A DNA stretch of 64,000 nt from positions 5,890,001 through 5,954,000 of the forward strand of contig NC_064677.1 of NCBI RefSeq assembly GCF_023278565.1, read 5' to 3'. The DNA comes from Colletotrichum lupini. Lineage: Eukaryota > Ascomycota > Sordariomycetes > Glomerellales > Glomerellaceae. The position numbers were made by a program, and so were the translations under genes. This document shows positions 10,946 to 23,189 of this stretch, piece after piece. Position 1 is the first letter of the stretch, and every line of letters begins with the position of its first letter. The notes beneath the pieces were generated by a model. The model ran no database searches. It was not told the origin of the DNA and saw only the letters and a list, made by a program, of their open reading frames with translations.

Positions 10946-11761
10946 GGTTCATTGACGGGGGTTGTGTGCGGCCGATTGAAGTCGGCAATCGGTGGTGATG
11001 CCTGGGCGAATCGCGGCGATGTTGCAACCGATTCTGTCACCTAATCTTCGTCGAAAGAGATAAATCGATACTATCTCAATGCGCGGTTAACAAGGCGGGA
11101 AAGCCTCCATTCTCATATTGTGTGGGGGAACTGACCGGTATCAGTTACTTTATATGGGTGCACGCTTCTCGAGCGGAGGAAAGGCACTCTGCAGTTGCTT
11201 ATCTTCTTGGCAAGCCTTTTCAGCTGCTCTTTTAGGATACAATAACAACGGCCTGCCAATCGTTCTAAGCCAATTATCTTATTACTTTACTCAAAAGATC
11301 AGGCTGTAGACTGGGATAGAACAGGATTAGGCATGGCAAATGCTGTGACACCCAAGGCAGCATCACACTGGTGACGGTCCCCGCATGGCGATCGGTTTAG
11401 TCGGTTCAGTCTCCATTAGGTGTTTGCATCTTCTCGTAAATAGTTTCGAAAGGATATCATTGGCAATGAGCCATGTTCTGGACGCACTCCTCGTTATTCC
11501 GCAGCCTGCTTAATGTGGTACTACCTCGAGACTAACTTGGCCGAATCGAGATCAGGCTGCACTATCGTAGATAGTCGAGTAGCCCGCGGTGTCATCAAAT
11601 GTCTTTCAAAGCTTGCTGCAATTATCTCATTCTTGGGCTCTCTCTATGGCAGTATCTATCCTCCAAGGTAACATTCCATAAGCTGCTGTAACGGGGACAT
11701 CGTCCGCTGCCTGATCCAAACTCCACAATCAATCTACCACCTCAAACGCACAGCCATTTGT
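10946..11761. other. Intergenic region
   Basis: This stretch lies between paralogue B (its upstream side) and the stop codon of the helicase gene. No coding or RNA gene seen. Confidence 0.5.
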
Positions 11762-14368
11762 TCAACCGAAATAGTGAAGCTGACCGTTTTTGCGACAATG
11801 ATCATAGACCTTGGTAGTCCATTCCGCATCATGCTGTTGCTGGTTACGGTCCCGTTTCTTCGTCATGCCCTCATGCATGAGAATCATCTCTCCAACTCGA
11901 GCTCTAGACAACATCACGCACAGACGCTTTGGGTCGTCGAGGAAGCCAGCGCTTCTTGTCCTAACCGTGTCAACAAACACAAAGTCTGCCTCGTGTCCTT
12001 GAGCAGAGTCCACAGTGCGGGCTTCGAGAGCATTGAATCGTAACTCCACGTCCATCCTTCCCCGGAAGTGAGGCGGAAGAGTCTTGATGAACTGTTTATA
12101 CCGAATCAAAGCAGCCTTGTACGGCGTGATAATCAGGATCCGTCCAGGTTGGTCAGGCTTGTCAACCTGTTTGAACTCTGGGTGTCGGAGCAGTTCGTGA
12201 CAGCGCTGCATGATGAAATTCGCGTGAACCTGATTGTAGAAGCTCGACCGGTCTTTCATCTCCTTGGAGTACCGTAGGTTGAGCAGGATTCGAGGGACAG
12301 TACATTCCTGGCCCCTGGTGAATTGCCCGAGCCATTTTTGCATGTGGCGTACGGGGTTGGAGAAGCGCTCAGCTTCGGGGATTCCTGAAGTCAATTGTCC
12401 ATCATAGAACAACTCTGATACCAATACTTGGAGGTCTCCGTACATTCCTGGACGTTGTTAGCAGTGTAGCCATACGAACAATATATCACAGTGCTTACGG
12501 TGACTGATAAGCAATTTGCTCTTGAGAGCCCCGGCAAGATCCGCTCTTTCCATGGTGCTTATCATGAGCTGCTTTGCATAGATGTTCTCCTTCTCCATGC
12601 CCTTGCCGCTTTCAACAAAGGGTCTGGTTTGTCGGGTATCGCCGGTTAGAATGAACGCACAGGGTGAATACAGCGCAATAGGGATGAGGGTTGTAAGTTC
12701 TCTGGCATGAGCAGCTTCATCAAGAAACACAATGTCCGGATGAAAGTTTTTGCTCAGGTACCCAGACGCGCCAACAGGAGTTGTGGCAATGAAATCGGCG
12801 TCTCCGATCACGGAGAGATAGAGCCTGGCCACACGATTCTTGAGCTCTCTTGCTGTCTTTCTGGTCTTGACCGCACCGTTCTCGAGCTTTTCGAGAATCT
12901 TGGTCAAAGACTTGTATCGGGTTCGGTCGGCATCGTACCTCTCCCACGCAACTTCATCCAGGGATGGCGCTCGATCGCCACGAGCTTCATTAGTAGAACG
13001 AGTACCATTCGAAAGACCGACAGAAGCACGAACTTGTCTGAGGAATCCGGCGGTGAAGTCAGGCTCGTCATCTTCGCTTGCTGAGGGCACTGGGTGAAGC
13101 TTTGCACTGCTTCGCATCTCGCGAGCGCAACCTCGAACCCTAATCACCGACTTGTTGATGCCGGCTTTTTTCAACGTCGAGTACACTCTGTCTGCTGCAT
13201 CATCGCAGGGGTAATTGACGTCGAGAAGATACAGGATTTTGACCGGCTTGTGTTTCTTCTTCCCATCATCGCGCACAATATGGCGAGACTGAGAGACGGC
13301 CATAGCAGAGATAAAGGCGTTCAACGCTGTCTTTCCAGCACCAGGACAACCAAGAATGATCGCAAGTCCCGCTGGAATCCGACGAAGTTGCTCGTAAACA
13401 TTCTTGTGGTCTGCATTGAGTCGGCGGTAGACAGCCTGCAGGTACGCATTGGAATGGCTAGCAGGGTTGTCCATGTGTGGGATCTTGTCGAACATGTTGA
13501 TGTAGAAACTGGGCTCTTTCCGGAAATCCAGCAAGTACTCGAAGGTTCCAATGGTGTTTTCTGACAGTTCGTTTCCCTCTTTCTTCGGCTGAGTCAAGAT
13601 GCTCAATGCCGTCAATTCAGCTTCATACGTCACAGGATTCTGATCGATCCGAAGGCAGATCTCAGTGGCATTTTGCAAGCTGAGGGGCGTTGGCCCGAAG
13701 CCAAAATTCAGATCCTGTTTCACAGCGATTGAGAAGAGCGGGTGGTACTGCTGCTTCGTGATAGGGTCGGCAATGTAGTCCATGATAACGTTGAATGCTG
13801 CCAGTAGGGAATACTGGTACAACTCCGGGATCGTCTCGTATGGGTTGGGAATGCGCTGGGCGGAGAGAGTTCCAGGGTTATATTTCTTGCCCTTGCAAAC
13901 GAAATCTCGCTTGAATGAGATATTGCACATGTCGCCCTCATCCGGGAAATGGCGTTCCGGTGTCGATGGCAGTTCGGCGAGCACAATCCACTTCTTCTGC
14001 AGATCCGACTCGATGAGTGAATAAGGACCCGGTACAGGAGCAATCACCCAAGCGTATCTGGCTTCAGGCGCTTCATTGAACCTCTTGATGGCAGAAGCCT
14101 CGTTCGCCATCTCTATGATGGTTCCTTCGCGATGAACGCGAGCGAATTCGTGGACGCTATTGAACGAGTGAACCATTCGGCGACCACAATCTCTGTCGGA
14201 GAGCTCCAGTTGGTGGAATTAGTTCCATGAAGTAAAACAGGTATGGGATCAAGAGAGAAGACCTACAATATTCTGTGGCGCGGGAGACGTATGATTGTCT
14301 TTTACTGTGAGGGACGCGTGAAGATCGTCGATCGGCCCGTAGCCAACATTCCACGTCGCAAAGAGCAT
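11762..14368 (-). CDS. UPF1-like superfamily 1 helicase
   Basis: Exons are 14368-14267, 14203-12499 and 12447-11762, 830 residues. Helicase motifs seen are Walker A GCPGAGKT (about 319-326), Walker B/DEAA in FLDEAAH (about 529), GDTRQTRPF (motif III-like), and in the last third ITPYKAA, VDSAQGHEADFVFVD (motif V-like) and MLSRAR (motif VI). This is the AAA_11/AAA_12 arrangement of UPF1/SEN1-type RNA or DNA helicases. The long N-terminal 300 residues show no zinc-binding CH domain, so it is not UPF1 itself. It belongs to a loosely characterised set of fungal SF1 helicases. No ATG exists on this strand for several hundred bases above 14368, and a good intron (14424-14369) ends exactly at the ATG, so the leader is probably spliced. 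The first coding intron (14266-14204) uses a CTGGAG acceptor, the least certain join. Confidence 0.85.
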
Positions 14369-14424
14369 CTGAATTCTATCAGTGAGATTTCTTCAACGGC
14401 AACACAAGCGCTGAAATAACTTAC

Positions 14425-17382
14425 CTCGGTATGTTGTCTCGAGCACAGCGCGATGGCGTACGCTTTGAATGGTGCCAAGCTGACAACCCAAGGATGCTAA
14501 AAAGAACGCCGTGGCTACTAGATAGCAGATTGAATGAGTGGTAGGAAGGAACCTATGGGCCGCGATGTAACGGCAGGCGAAGTATTGTCGCGAGGACTGA
14601 AGGAGGTGAGAAGTTGAAGTACACAACTAGAATAGACCGTGGGGAGGATTCTGGTAGATGTCGTCAACCTGACGGGAGTGATGGAAGGAAGAGAAGGAAA
14701 ATCGGAGGTAATTTACTCCAGTGAGGAAAAGGCAGGAAGGTAAGGTAGGTGCTGCTGACCTTTTCAAAAGAGGCAGTAGCGACCTGTCTACCTACCTGCC
14801 TACCTCGAGTGGAAGTTGAGGTTGGGCCCACCTTCCGTGAATGAATCCGTGGTGATTCACCTCAAGTGAACAACAGTGTGCTTTGTAAGAGTATTGCAAT
14901 TATTCGGGCAGAATGAACGAGGGAATACACAACCGAGAGCAGCGTTACTCATCCAGAGTGACATTGAGAATCGGGAATTGGGACAGCTCCATCGGCTTTG
15001 GGGAGAGAAGTGTATCGAAGCCCCGTACACACAACGACATGAATAGGCAGATGTAGTCTTCTTGAGCACGAGGCTTGAATAATTCGAACCATGGATGCTT
15101 GACCAAAACTCTGGTCCTGTCATCAACAGAAGGACCGGGCCAGAAAGACCAGATACTGGCCAACAGAATGATCAATATTACTCTGAAGAAAGCTGATTAG
15201 TGATGTCTTATTGGCAAATCGAGTCAAATCAACTGCAAAGATATCAAGTTCAAGCAGACACGATCACTAGGATACTAAAATTTTGAAGGGTCTATTGTTG
15301 TATACAGCTCTTCGGAATGAGCTGCTGTCAACCTATAGAAAGATACTGGCTGCCTGTTAGAGTACGGATATCCAGGCAGTAAGCATTCAAGTCAAGGCAA
15401 AAAAAAAAAAAGCAAGCAGGATGCGGAATGTTGCGCTACAAACTGCTCTTCCCTCCCATAGCTTGGGATTAGACTGAAGTAAGGAAGGTGATAGATGTTG
15501 AAAGATACTTAGAATGTGTGATAATTGCAGGATGCTGATGAGGAGCTTCACCATCATGCCTCGAGTATTGCCTGGGGCACACCAAAGCCCACCAAGCAAC
15601 CCTCGTAAGTGATACGAATATGTGTTCAAGTGATTCGCTCATTCATCGCCTGGTCGATCATGTTGTGTCGTTGAAGTCGGACGTGTGGAGGTATGTGGGG
15701 GTTTCCGAGGTTGGCAATTTCGACATCGGTACCTTGCCTCGGTGAAGCAGACTCCGGGCTGGCCACTATGTCTGAACTACCTAGAGGTGTCTGTCAACAC
15801 TTCAAAACGCAGCACGTCATCTTGAAAATGTGTTAGCCGTAGATATATCAAATGCCAAGCATGTTTTTATCCTTCCGATGATTGTTCATCCTGGTTGAGC
15901 ACCATGAATGCCCTTGTCATATCGTAGGCATCTCATCGTCGGCGGAAAGTAACCGCTGAACCGGGTCTCGTGGGCTAAAATAGCCCAAGACCTTGTCGCA
16001 GAATTAGCACCAATTCGAGCATGCAGGATCGGGATCCGCCACGACAGGGGTTCAATACATAGACACCAGGAGCAGGTCCCTGGAATATTTTCCCCAGTGC
16101 CCAGGCAGAGGAGCAAGTTCAGCCGGAGCGCAAGGGTGATGCTGTCAGTTGCTGGAACGTAAACGCAGCACGCCGAACTGCGGCACGAGCTTGGTTGTTA
16201 TGCCGCCCAATGCCGCATCGGAAAGATGGCTGTTTCCCTTACTATGTAGCCCAAGGTAACTTTTGAAAAAAGCATTGGAGGATGAAACCAGGCAACGTCA
16301 GACGCCCGACCCGACGCCAATGTGAGCGAATTTGTGTGCGGACTCTGGTGCCGGCACGTCGGTTTGACGGATTGAGATCATCTCCGCTGGCAGTCCTTGC
16401 CGACCTGAAAGTTCCTGAAAGTTCCTAATGGTGATGGAGATCTACCCCACCAGCTAAGGGCTTCTTTCCATTCCATACGACCCAGCAAACAGGGGCAGAG
16501 GCACGAGATGGCCGCCCCCCCATCGCTGGCCGCGGGAATAGATAGGGACCAATGGACAGTGGTGGCGGCGAAACGGCGCGAATGATGGAGCGTTGCCATT
16601 CTTATTCAGGGAAATGGGCCCAGCTTGTTGGGCGGTCGCTGTTAACTTTCGAGTTCAAAGTTCCCTGCAACCAAGACACGGAGACACCAAGGGTCGTGGA
16701 GAGGCCGTGTGGCGGGGCAGTGAAGCTTTACGAAAATACGATTGGTCTGTTCCGGCCAAAGCGCCGGTACTGCGGGGCCAAATTTTGATAGCGAGCGACC
16801 TGCACATGGGCGCAATTTTGGCCAAGTTCCGGTATTCCAACACATCGTCACTACCTGATGTAAGCACTCCAGAAGTCTCCCCTACCTTTCCCTGACTGAG
16901 CCACAGTCCAGCCAAAGTACACCCTTAATCTGCAGGTAAACGTGGAGGCGGGAGGCAACCCAGTCCAACCTTCCTTGATCCACAGACTGAGATGCAGCCC
17001 ACTCCAACTCTCTCTCAGGTCCCCCGTACTCTCGTACTCTCCTGCGCCCGCTTTGCTGAGTGCACCTGCCTCTGGGTGAGGCTGAACTACCACGGCCTAA
17101 TTAATCCAACTGCCCCCATTACGGTGCTGACTTCAACTGCACCTCATCCGCTTCCTCTCTCGTGGGCTCATCGCCATCGCGGCGACTGCTCGTCCACACG
17201 CAACGCTGCCTCAACAAAACGTACCATCTGGACTGCCTTGATCAACAACTCGTCGGCGACGCAACCCCTATAGCTCGCCTTCTTACTTCGCACCCGCTAC
17301 TGTCGTCCTCATCCGAGTGTCTCAGGTCTCTTTGGGAGGAGGTTCATGTGGTGCAGCGAGTGCTGACGCGTGGTTGCCGAAA
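14425..17382. other. Intergenic region; spliced leader of the helicase and leader of the zinc-finger gene
   Basis: The helicase 5' leader lies at about 14425-14640, with an AGGTAAGGT motif at about 14736. A 77-codon minus-strand frame (15175-14945) is preceded by a plausible TTCTTCAG acceptor and starts hydrophobic. It could be the last exon of a small membrane or secreted protein, but no first exon could be built. From about 16900 the plus strand becomes pyrimidine-rich and contains an ATG-initiated 93-codon frame (16992-17273) and a short ATG frame at 17346 that would act as upstream ORFs of the zinc-finger gene. Confidence 0.4.
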
Positions 17383-19509
17383 ATGGCTCCTCCAGCAGCC
17401 TCGTCTGAGGGTATTACCGCCCAATCAGACCTTGGCGAATCTGACGACAGTTCATCCTTTTTAAAACGCTCAATTGATATGGACCGGCTGAAGCCAAAAA
17501 GAGAGATGTTATCCCTCACCAACCGCGCGACACTGGAGCGCCGCTCATTATCAGGAGGAGGGGTTGCTGGAGTCGTTATTGGTGTCATTATCGCCGTCTT
17601 CCTCGTCGGTGTCTGCGCCTACCCATTTATCGTTCGAAGAAGAAGAGCTAGGAAACATGGATTGCCCGAACGTCTCGACACGGAAACGACCTTCGTCCCT
17701 GGGCCTATGGGGCCTTCTGGACAGGCGCCGGCGCCCGGACCCGGACCCGGAGTCAACAGCCGTCATTCTTCAAAAGATTCCTTTGAGAACAAGGCCGACA
17801 CGTTGAGGGGTACAGAGAGACAGTCTACCAAGGACACCGCCCTATCATCTCACAACGGCATCGACCGCCCCCCCAGCGATGAACTGAGCAGCCAGCACCA
17901 GCGTGGCTTCACCGGCGACAGCACTCATCCACCTAGTATCACGACGAGACGCGGCACAACCGAGTACTCTTTTGGACATGCGCCCACATGGAACAGCGAG
18001 TCGTCCTATCCATGGACCCCCGTGGGTGTAGAGCTCGTTGCTACTCGAGCCGATGGCATGGACTATACCGAAGCCAATCATGGACATAGCGCGACCTACT
18101 ACAGCCCAACTATTCCTTCAGAAGCCTTTGGCATGGTCACGCCGCCTCCGACCGACGAGCCTCAAAGTCGCGCACCACTCCCTCGACGATCAAGCTCTCG
18201 AGGAAGCTCTTTCAAGCTCAACCTAGCGAGCATGATACGTCGTATGAGCACCAAGGACTCCGCAACCACCCGCTCAAAGGGCCACCCATCACAACCACCG
18301 CAGCCCGTTCTTAGCGAAACACTATCAGACTCTCCCACCGAGTTTACTGGTCCATCATTCGGGACCGCTCAGCTGGATTCGCCTATTCACCTCCCTGTTA
18401 GCCCCATGTCAGAGCCCGAGGATCCTAGCCATGCTCCGGACTTGGAAAAGAAGAGATCAGTGAAGCCGACCGAATCCCCTCCTGTTCTTCCTCCAGCTAT
18501 ACCGGCTCCTGGGACTGTAAATCCAATGGACATCATGGCACCATCCAACCCGACAGAGCACAAGTGGAACACGAACCAGCAGCTATTCAACATTGCGCAC
18601 CCGCCCCCTCAGCCGCCTGTCGAGATTACGAAGCCAGCACCAGAACCGCCGCAAGCATCACAAGCTCTTACACCACAATCACCGGAACAGTCATACGAAC
18701 AGCAGGAGCAGTATATCCTCCGGCAACAGCAGCAACAGGAACTTCTCCGTCAGCAACAAGAAGCAAATGGACCACCAAAGTTGTATGAGAACGGACAATC
18801 CCAGGCGATGAACTGGAACCTCCCAAATGGAGGCCATGCGAACGGCGCTCTTCCGGATGTACAGATGAACGATGTCGCGCAATTACCTGATCCAACCCAC
18901 CTCATGCCTGATCAACACAATCAACATAACCAACACTACCTCGATGGCGAAATAACCGACCCATCCGATCACTCGCCGCCGGTAGCTGGGCAAACCAGCT
19001 CCGGCCCTTCTTACCAAAGCACGCCAAACACCCAAATCGACAGCAGTCCATCTCCGCGATCAGACGGCAGCTCGGATATCCGCAATAGCACGTCGCCGTA
19101 CCCAGGAATGCAGCCGTCTCCTCGAACATTCATCTGTGACGAATGTGGTAGATTTTTCGACCAGGTCCACAAGCTGAAGTAAGTCCAAATGCGTAGAAAT
19201 TGCTTCGCACATGTTACTGACAGATCTAGTCACCACAAACGATACCACGAGAGGCCTCATGAATGTGCTCATCCGAACTGCGGAAAGAGGTTCGGTACTA
19301 AAACACATCTGGATCGTCACATCAACGATAAACACAAGAAGACGAAGAAGTTCCATTGCACCGTCAGCACCTGCCCCTATTCCAAGGCGGGAGGCAAATC
19401 ATTCCCGAGAAAGGATAATTGGAGACGGCACATGATGAATATCCACCAAGTCACACCAATGGGCGACCCAGAGCCCGACATTGTCGACGAGAATATGGGA
19501 GGAACATAG
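17383..19509 (+). CDS. C2H2 zinc-finger protein with an N-proximal membrane segment
   Basis: Exons 17383-19178 and 19230-19509 encode 691 residues. Residues 58-84 form one strongly hydrophobic helix (VAGVVIGVIIAVFLVGVCAY) followed at once by RRRRARK, a stop-transfer signal. Residues 90-580 are low-complexity: Pro/Ser/Gln-rich with Q and H-N-Q runs. The C-terminus has three C2H2 fingers: C585-x2-C588-x12-H601-x3-H605, C611-x4-C616-x12-H629-x4-H634, and C642-x4-C647-x18-H666-x4-H671 with an enlarged loop. The 51-nt intron splits finger 1 and the join restores its histidines. A membrane anchor plus DNA-binding fingers suggests a dormant transcription factor released by proteolysis, as known for SREBP and ATF6; that mechanism is inferred. 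Some fungi may have a 5' fusion model, but here one uninterrupted exon carries both the helix and most of finger 1. Confidence 0.88.
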
Positions 19510-19989
19510 GGTTGGAATGCCTATAAGCTCTTCTACACGCAGAAACAATGCCACCGATTCAGGGGCAAGGGGGCAATATCGCCCTACAGACGAGGCAACG
19601 CTTGGGAAGTGGTCTGTCGAAATGACGGACAAGTGACTTGCAAGCGACGACCGCCTTTGCTCTCTGTGAGCATGTAGCAGGATTGGGGATGAGTGAGAGG
19701 GAACGATTACTGAAATTAAGGCACCCTCCCATCACGAATCGGGCCCAGTGACGGATCTAGGCATTATTCGTTTCGTCGTTGCCTATGGGCAATTTGTTAC
19801 ATACATCTTGGTTGCCTCTTGAGGAGGGAGTAAAAACAAGGGGGCAACACAGGTACATTCTTTTATCGGGTGCTGCATAGCAGCAGTCTGGCGTTTGGAG
19901 GCTCACGGAGATTGCCGCCAGGGTAAATACTGTAGAACAAGGCCATAAAAAGCATCACGGGAGGGCGTGTTTGCATAGGAAACCCCTTT
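19510..19989. other. Convergent 3' region
   Basis: This stretch holds the 3' ends of the zinc-finger gene (plus) and RRP40 (minus). No gene or RNA seen. Confidence 0.5.
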
Positions 19990-20790
19990 TTAACTCATAT
20001 CTTTGATTAACGATCTCACAAGCTTCTTCTGCTGATCGATTGTGAGACCACGCTGGTCCGTCTCCTGAATCGCCCGTCCCACCGCGATAATGACCTTTGT
20101 GCTCTCGCTGTTGACCCAGATCTTGCCGTTGCGACCGACGGCCGTCTCGAAGGCCGCGCCCGTGGCGCCCAGCTCCTCGAGCACGACGAGATCCGTCGTC
20201 TTTGGCATCAGCAGACGCCGCGACATGCCCAGCGAGATGTCGAAGAGCATGCCGCCCACGAGGGGGCCCAGGCCGTCGCTCTTGCCGGTGGATTGGTAGA
20301 CGCATTCGAGTTCCGGGTCCATGTGCTTGTTGGCCAGCGTGACGCGGGCGTAGACGAGGGCGCCGGCGGCGAGTTGGGGGCGCGTCTTTTTGGAGGCGCC
20401 TTCGAAGGAGAGTTGGGGGAGCAGGGCTGGTGTTGAGTAGTCGGCGAGGAGGACGTAGTAGAGTTCGGCGGCGGTGCGCTGGACGGTGCCGACGACGAGG
20501 TCGCCTACGGCGGGGATATACTATTTGACCAGTTGTTAATCTTTTTTTTGTTCGTAATTGCAGAATCTCTGAGAGACGCGATAAGATCGTACCCGCCCAC
20601 TTGTCTGCTCAACCCATATCGAGTTCTTCTTGCGATCTGTGACGAGCTTGCCGGCGATGGTGGGCACTATTTGCCTGGGAGGAACATGGCGGAGGCCAGG
20701 GCCGAGGCGCAGTGGAAGTTTCTGATGCGAAGGGATGAGGGAGTCGTCAATCTCGTCGCCGGGGAGGACGTAAGGGCCGACGGAGGCCAT
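19990..20790 (-). CDS. RRP40: Exosome complex component RRP40
   Basis: Exons 20790-20593 and 20520-19990 encode 242 residues, the usual size for the family. Rrp40 (EXOSC3) is a cap subunit of the RNA exosome and guides RNA to the 3'-5' exonuclease core in nucleus and cytoplasm. The N-terminal part starts VGPYVLPGD as in exosome cap proteins. The central S1 region includes VGDLVVGTV and LPQLSFEGASKK. The KH part has the GRNGKIWV motif (GxNG). The 72-nt intron joins TSGR to YIPAVGD, restoring the S1 strand. The gene diverges from SSZ1, leaving 558 bp between the start codons. Confidence 0.95.
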
Positions 20791-21348
20791 GGTCGAAAGG
20801 GTCTTCGTTGTACCGCCGAGTAGGATTGTGGTGATGTCGAATTGAAATCGTCAGGTGAGCGCGAGCGCCGAGTATCATTACCTTACTTTTTTCGCCTTCA
20901 GCGCTGGTATCTGCGATTTCAGCCTTGCAGCAGTAACAGCCAGCGGTCACTGAATGTCGAAAGCTTTGGCGGGGCACTTTGTGTGCGCGGCGGTGGCTCC
21001 TCCAGCGAATTGAATTTGATTGGAATACGGCCGATGGGACATGTGGGGAAAACGAAGGGCCCCACTGCGACTGGACGACAGCGAACGTGGGAATTTTTTT
21101 TTTCCCTTGCCCAAAATTTCGCAGTTGGCCTTTGAGAGAGAGGAACCCCCACCATCCACCACCCACCACCATTGAAAACATTCCTTTCCTTCGAGATCCC
21201 TACTGGAGTTGTGGTATCAAAAGTTCAATAAATACCTACTTACCCCCTGCTTTTTCTCGACTCCTTATATCGTCGCCTCCTCCTCCACGACGAATATCCG
21301 CATACGCACACATACGTCTTTCCGGACGCACACATACATACACACAAA
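20791..21348. promoter_or_regulatory. Shared divergent promoter region of RRP40 and SSZ1
   Basis: These 558 bp separate two start codons on opposite strands. No TATA box is evident. A T-rich tract (about 21095-21107) precedes a CAC/CCACC-rich stretch and the SSZ1 leader with repeated ACACATAC. Both products serve RNA processing or translation, so co-regulation is plausible but not shown. Confidence 0.55.
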
Positions 21349-23189
21349 ATGGCTACGAACGGTGACTCGCGGCCCGCGCCGGGCGACCGCACCGTCATTG
21401 GTATCACCTTTGGCAACTCCAACAGCTCCATCGCATACACCAAGGATGACAAGGCCGAGGTTATGGCCAACGAGGACGGAGGTGAGCTCTTCTTTTGGGA
21501 ATGGGAAACATGGCGATTGGGCAACCGAAGAGCGAATCGCTGACATATATCACCATGGCAGACCGTCAAATTCCCACCATCCTCTCCTACGTTGATGGAG
21601 ACGAGTACTACGGACAGCAGGCCAAGGCCTTCCTCATCAGAAACCCCACCAACACGATCGCATACTTCAAGGACTTTCTCGGACAGGAGTACGGCTTTAC
21701 CCTTCCCCCCATGAAACTCTCTCTCCTTCCACCCCCGCCTGGCATCTTGAACTGACAATGTCCCGCCTACAGCTTCAAGTCCATCGACCCCACCCACAAC
21801 CACGCCTCTGCCCACCCCCAGGACGTGAACGGCACCGTCTCCTTCTCAGTGAAGGACAAGGAGGACGCCGAGGAGCCCTCCACCGTCTCCGTCCACGAGA
21901 CCGCCGTGCGCTACATCCGCCGCCTCGTCGGCTCCGCCAGCGACTACCTAGGCCAGAAGGTCACCTCGGCCGTCATCACCGTCCCCACCAACTTCACCGA
22001 GAAGCAGAGGGAGGCTCTCGTCGCCGCCGCCAAGGAGGCCGGCCTCGAGGTCCTCCAGGTCATCTCCGACCCCATCGCCGCCGTCCTTGCCTATGACGCC
22101 CGCCCCGAGGCCGTCATCGAGGACAAGATTGTCGTCGTCGCCGACCTTGGCGGCACCCGCTCCGACGTGGCCGTCGTCGCCTCCCGCGGCGGCATGTACA
22201 CCGTCCTCGCCACCGCCCACGACTACGAGTTCTCCGGCTCCCACCTCGACCAGGTCCTCATCGACTACTTCGCCAAGGAGTTCATCAAGAAGCACACCAC
22301 CGACCCCCGCGAGAACGCCCGCTCCCTCGCCAAGCTCAAGGCCGAGGCCGAGTCCACCAAGCGCGCCCTCTCCCTCAGCAACAACGCCAGCTTCAGCGTC
22401 GAGTCCCTCGCCGACGGCGTCGACTTCCAGTCCACCATCAACCGGTTACGCTACGAGATGGTCGCCCGCAAGGTCTTTGACGGCTTCAACCGCCTCGTCG
22501 AGGGAGTCGTCAAGAAGGCCGAGCTCGACGTCCTCGACATTGACGAGGTCATCGTCGCCGGCGGCACCGCCCACACCCCGCGCATCGCCTCCAACTTCTC
22601 CCAGCTCTTCCCCGAGTCCACAAAGGTCATCGCCCCCTCCACCGTCGCCAACGCCATCAACCCCTCCGAGCTACTCGCCCGCGGCGCCGCCCTCCAGGCC
22701 TCCCTGATCCAGGAGTACGACGCCGAGGACATTGACCAGAGCACCCACGCCGCCGTCACCACCGTCAAGCACATCGCCAACGCCATCGGCGTCGTCGGCG
22801 CAAACGACGAGTTCGTCCCCGTCGTCCCCGCCGAGACCGCCGTCCCCGCCCGCCGCACCGTCAAGATCGCCGCCCCCAAGGACGGAGGCGACGTCCTCGT
22901 CCGCATCGTCGAGGGCGGCGCCCACATCAAGGTCACCAAGCCCGAGCCCAAGGCCGCCAAGCCCGAGGGCGACGACGAGGACGACTCTGACTTCTCCGAC
23001 GAGGAGGAGGACATCCGCGAAAAGGTCTGGAAGGTCGGTCCCACCCTCGCCGAGGCCGCCGTCCGCGGCGTCAGCAAGGGCGCCAAGGTCGAGGTCACCA
23101 TCAACGTCGCCGCCGACTTGGGCGTCACGATCACGGCGAGAGAGGTTGGCGGCAAGGGCGGTGTCCGCGGCACCATCAGCGCTCCTTGA
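21349..23189 (+). CDS. SSZ1: Ribosome-associated complex Hsp70-like subunit SSZ1
   Basis: Exons 21349-21481, 21562-21688 and 21773-23189 encode 558 residues. Ssz1 pairs with zuotin at the ribosome exit tunnel and supports Ssb in folding nascent chains. The nucleotide-binding domain starts IGITFGNSNSSIAY and continues with IPTILSYVDGDEYYG, VPTNFTEKQR, DPIAAVLAYDA, VADLGGTRSDVAV and VAGGTAHTPRI, the Hsp70 signatures in Ssz1 form. The DLGGTRSDV phosphate-2 loop lacks the usual second Gly-Gly-Thr-x-D arrangement of active Hsp70s, fitting Ssz1 as a non-hydrolysing member. The C-terminal part is short, with an acidic run around residue 490. Codon use is very C-rich in third positions, a sign of high expression. 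The introns are 80 and 84 nt. Confidence 0.95.

Noticed and set aside
14945..15175. 77-codon minus-strand frame with a hydrophobic start and upstream acceptor
   Set aside because: No matching first exon or start could be built; kept only as a note in the intergenic entry.
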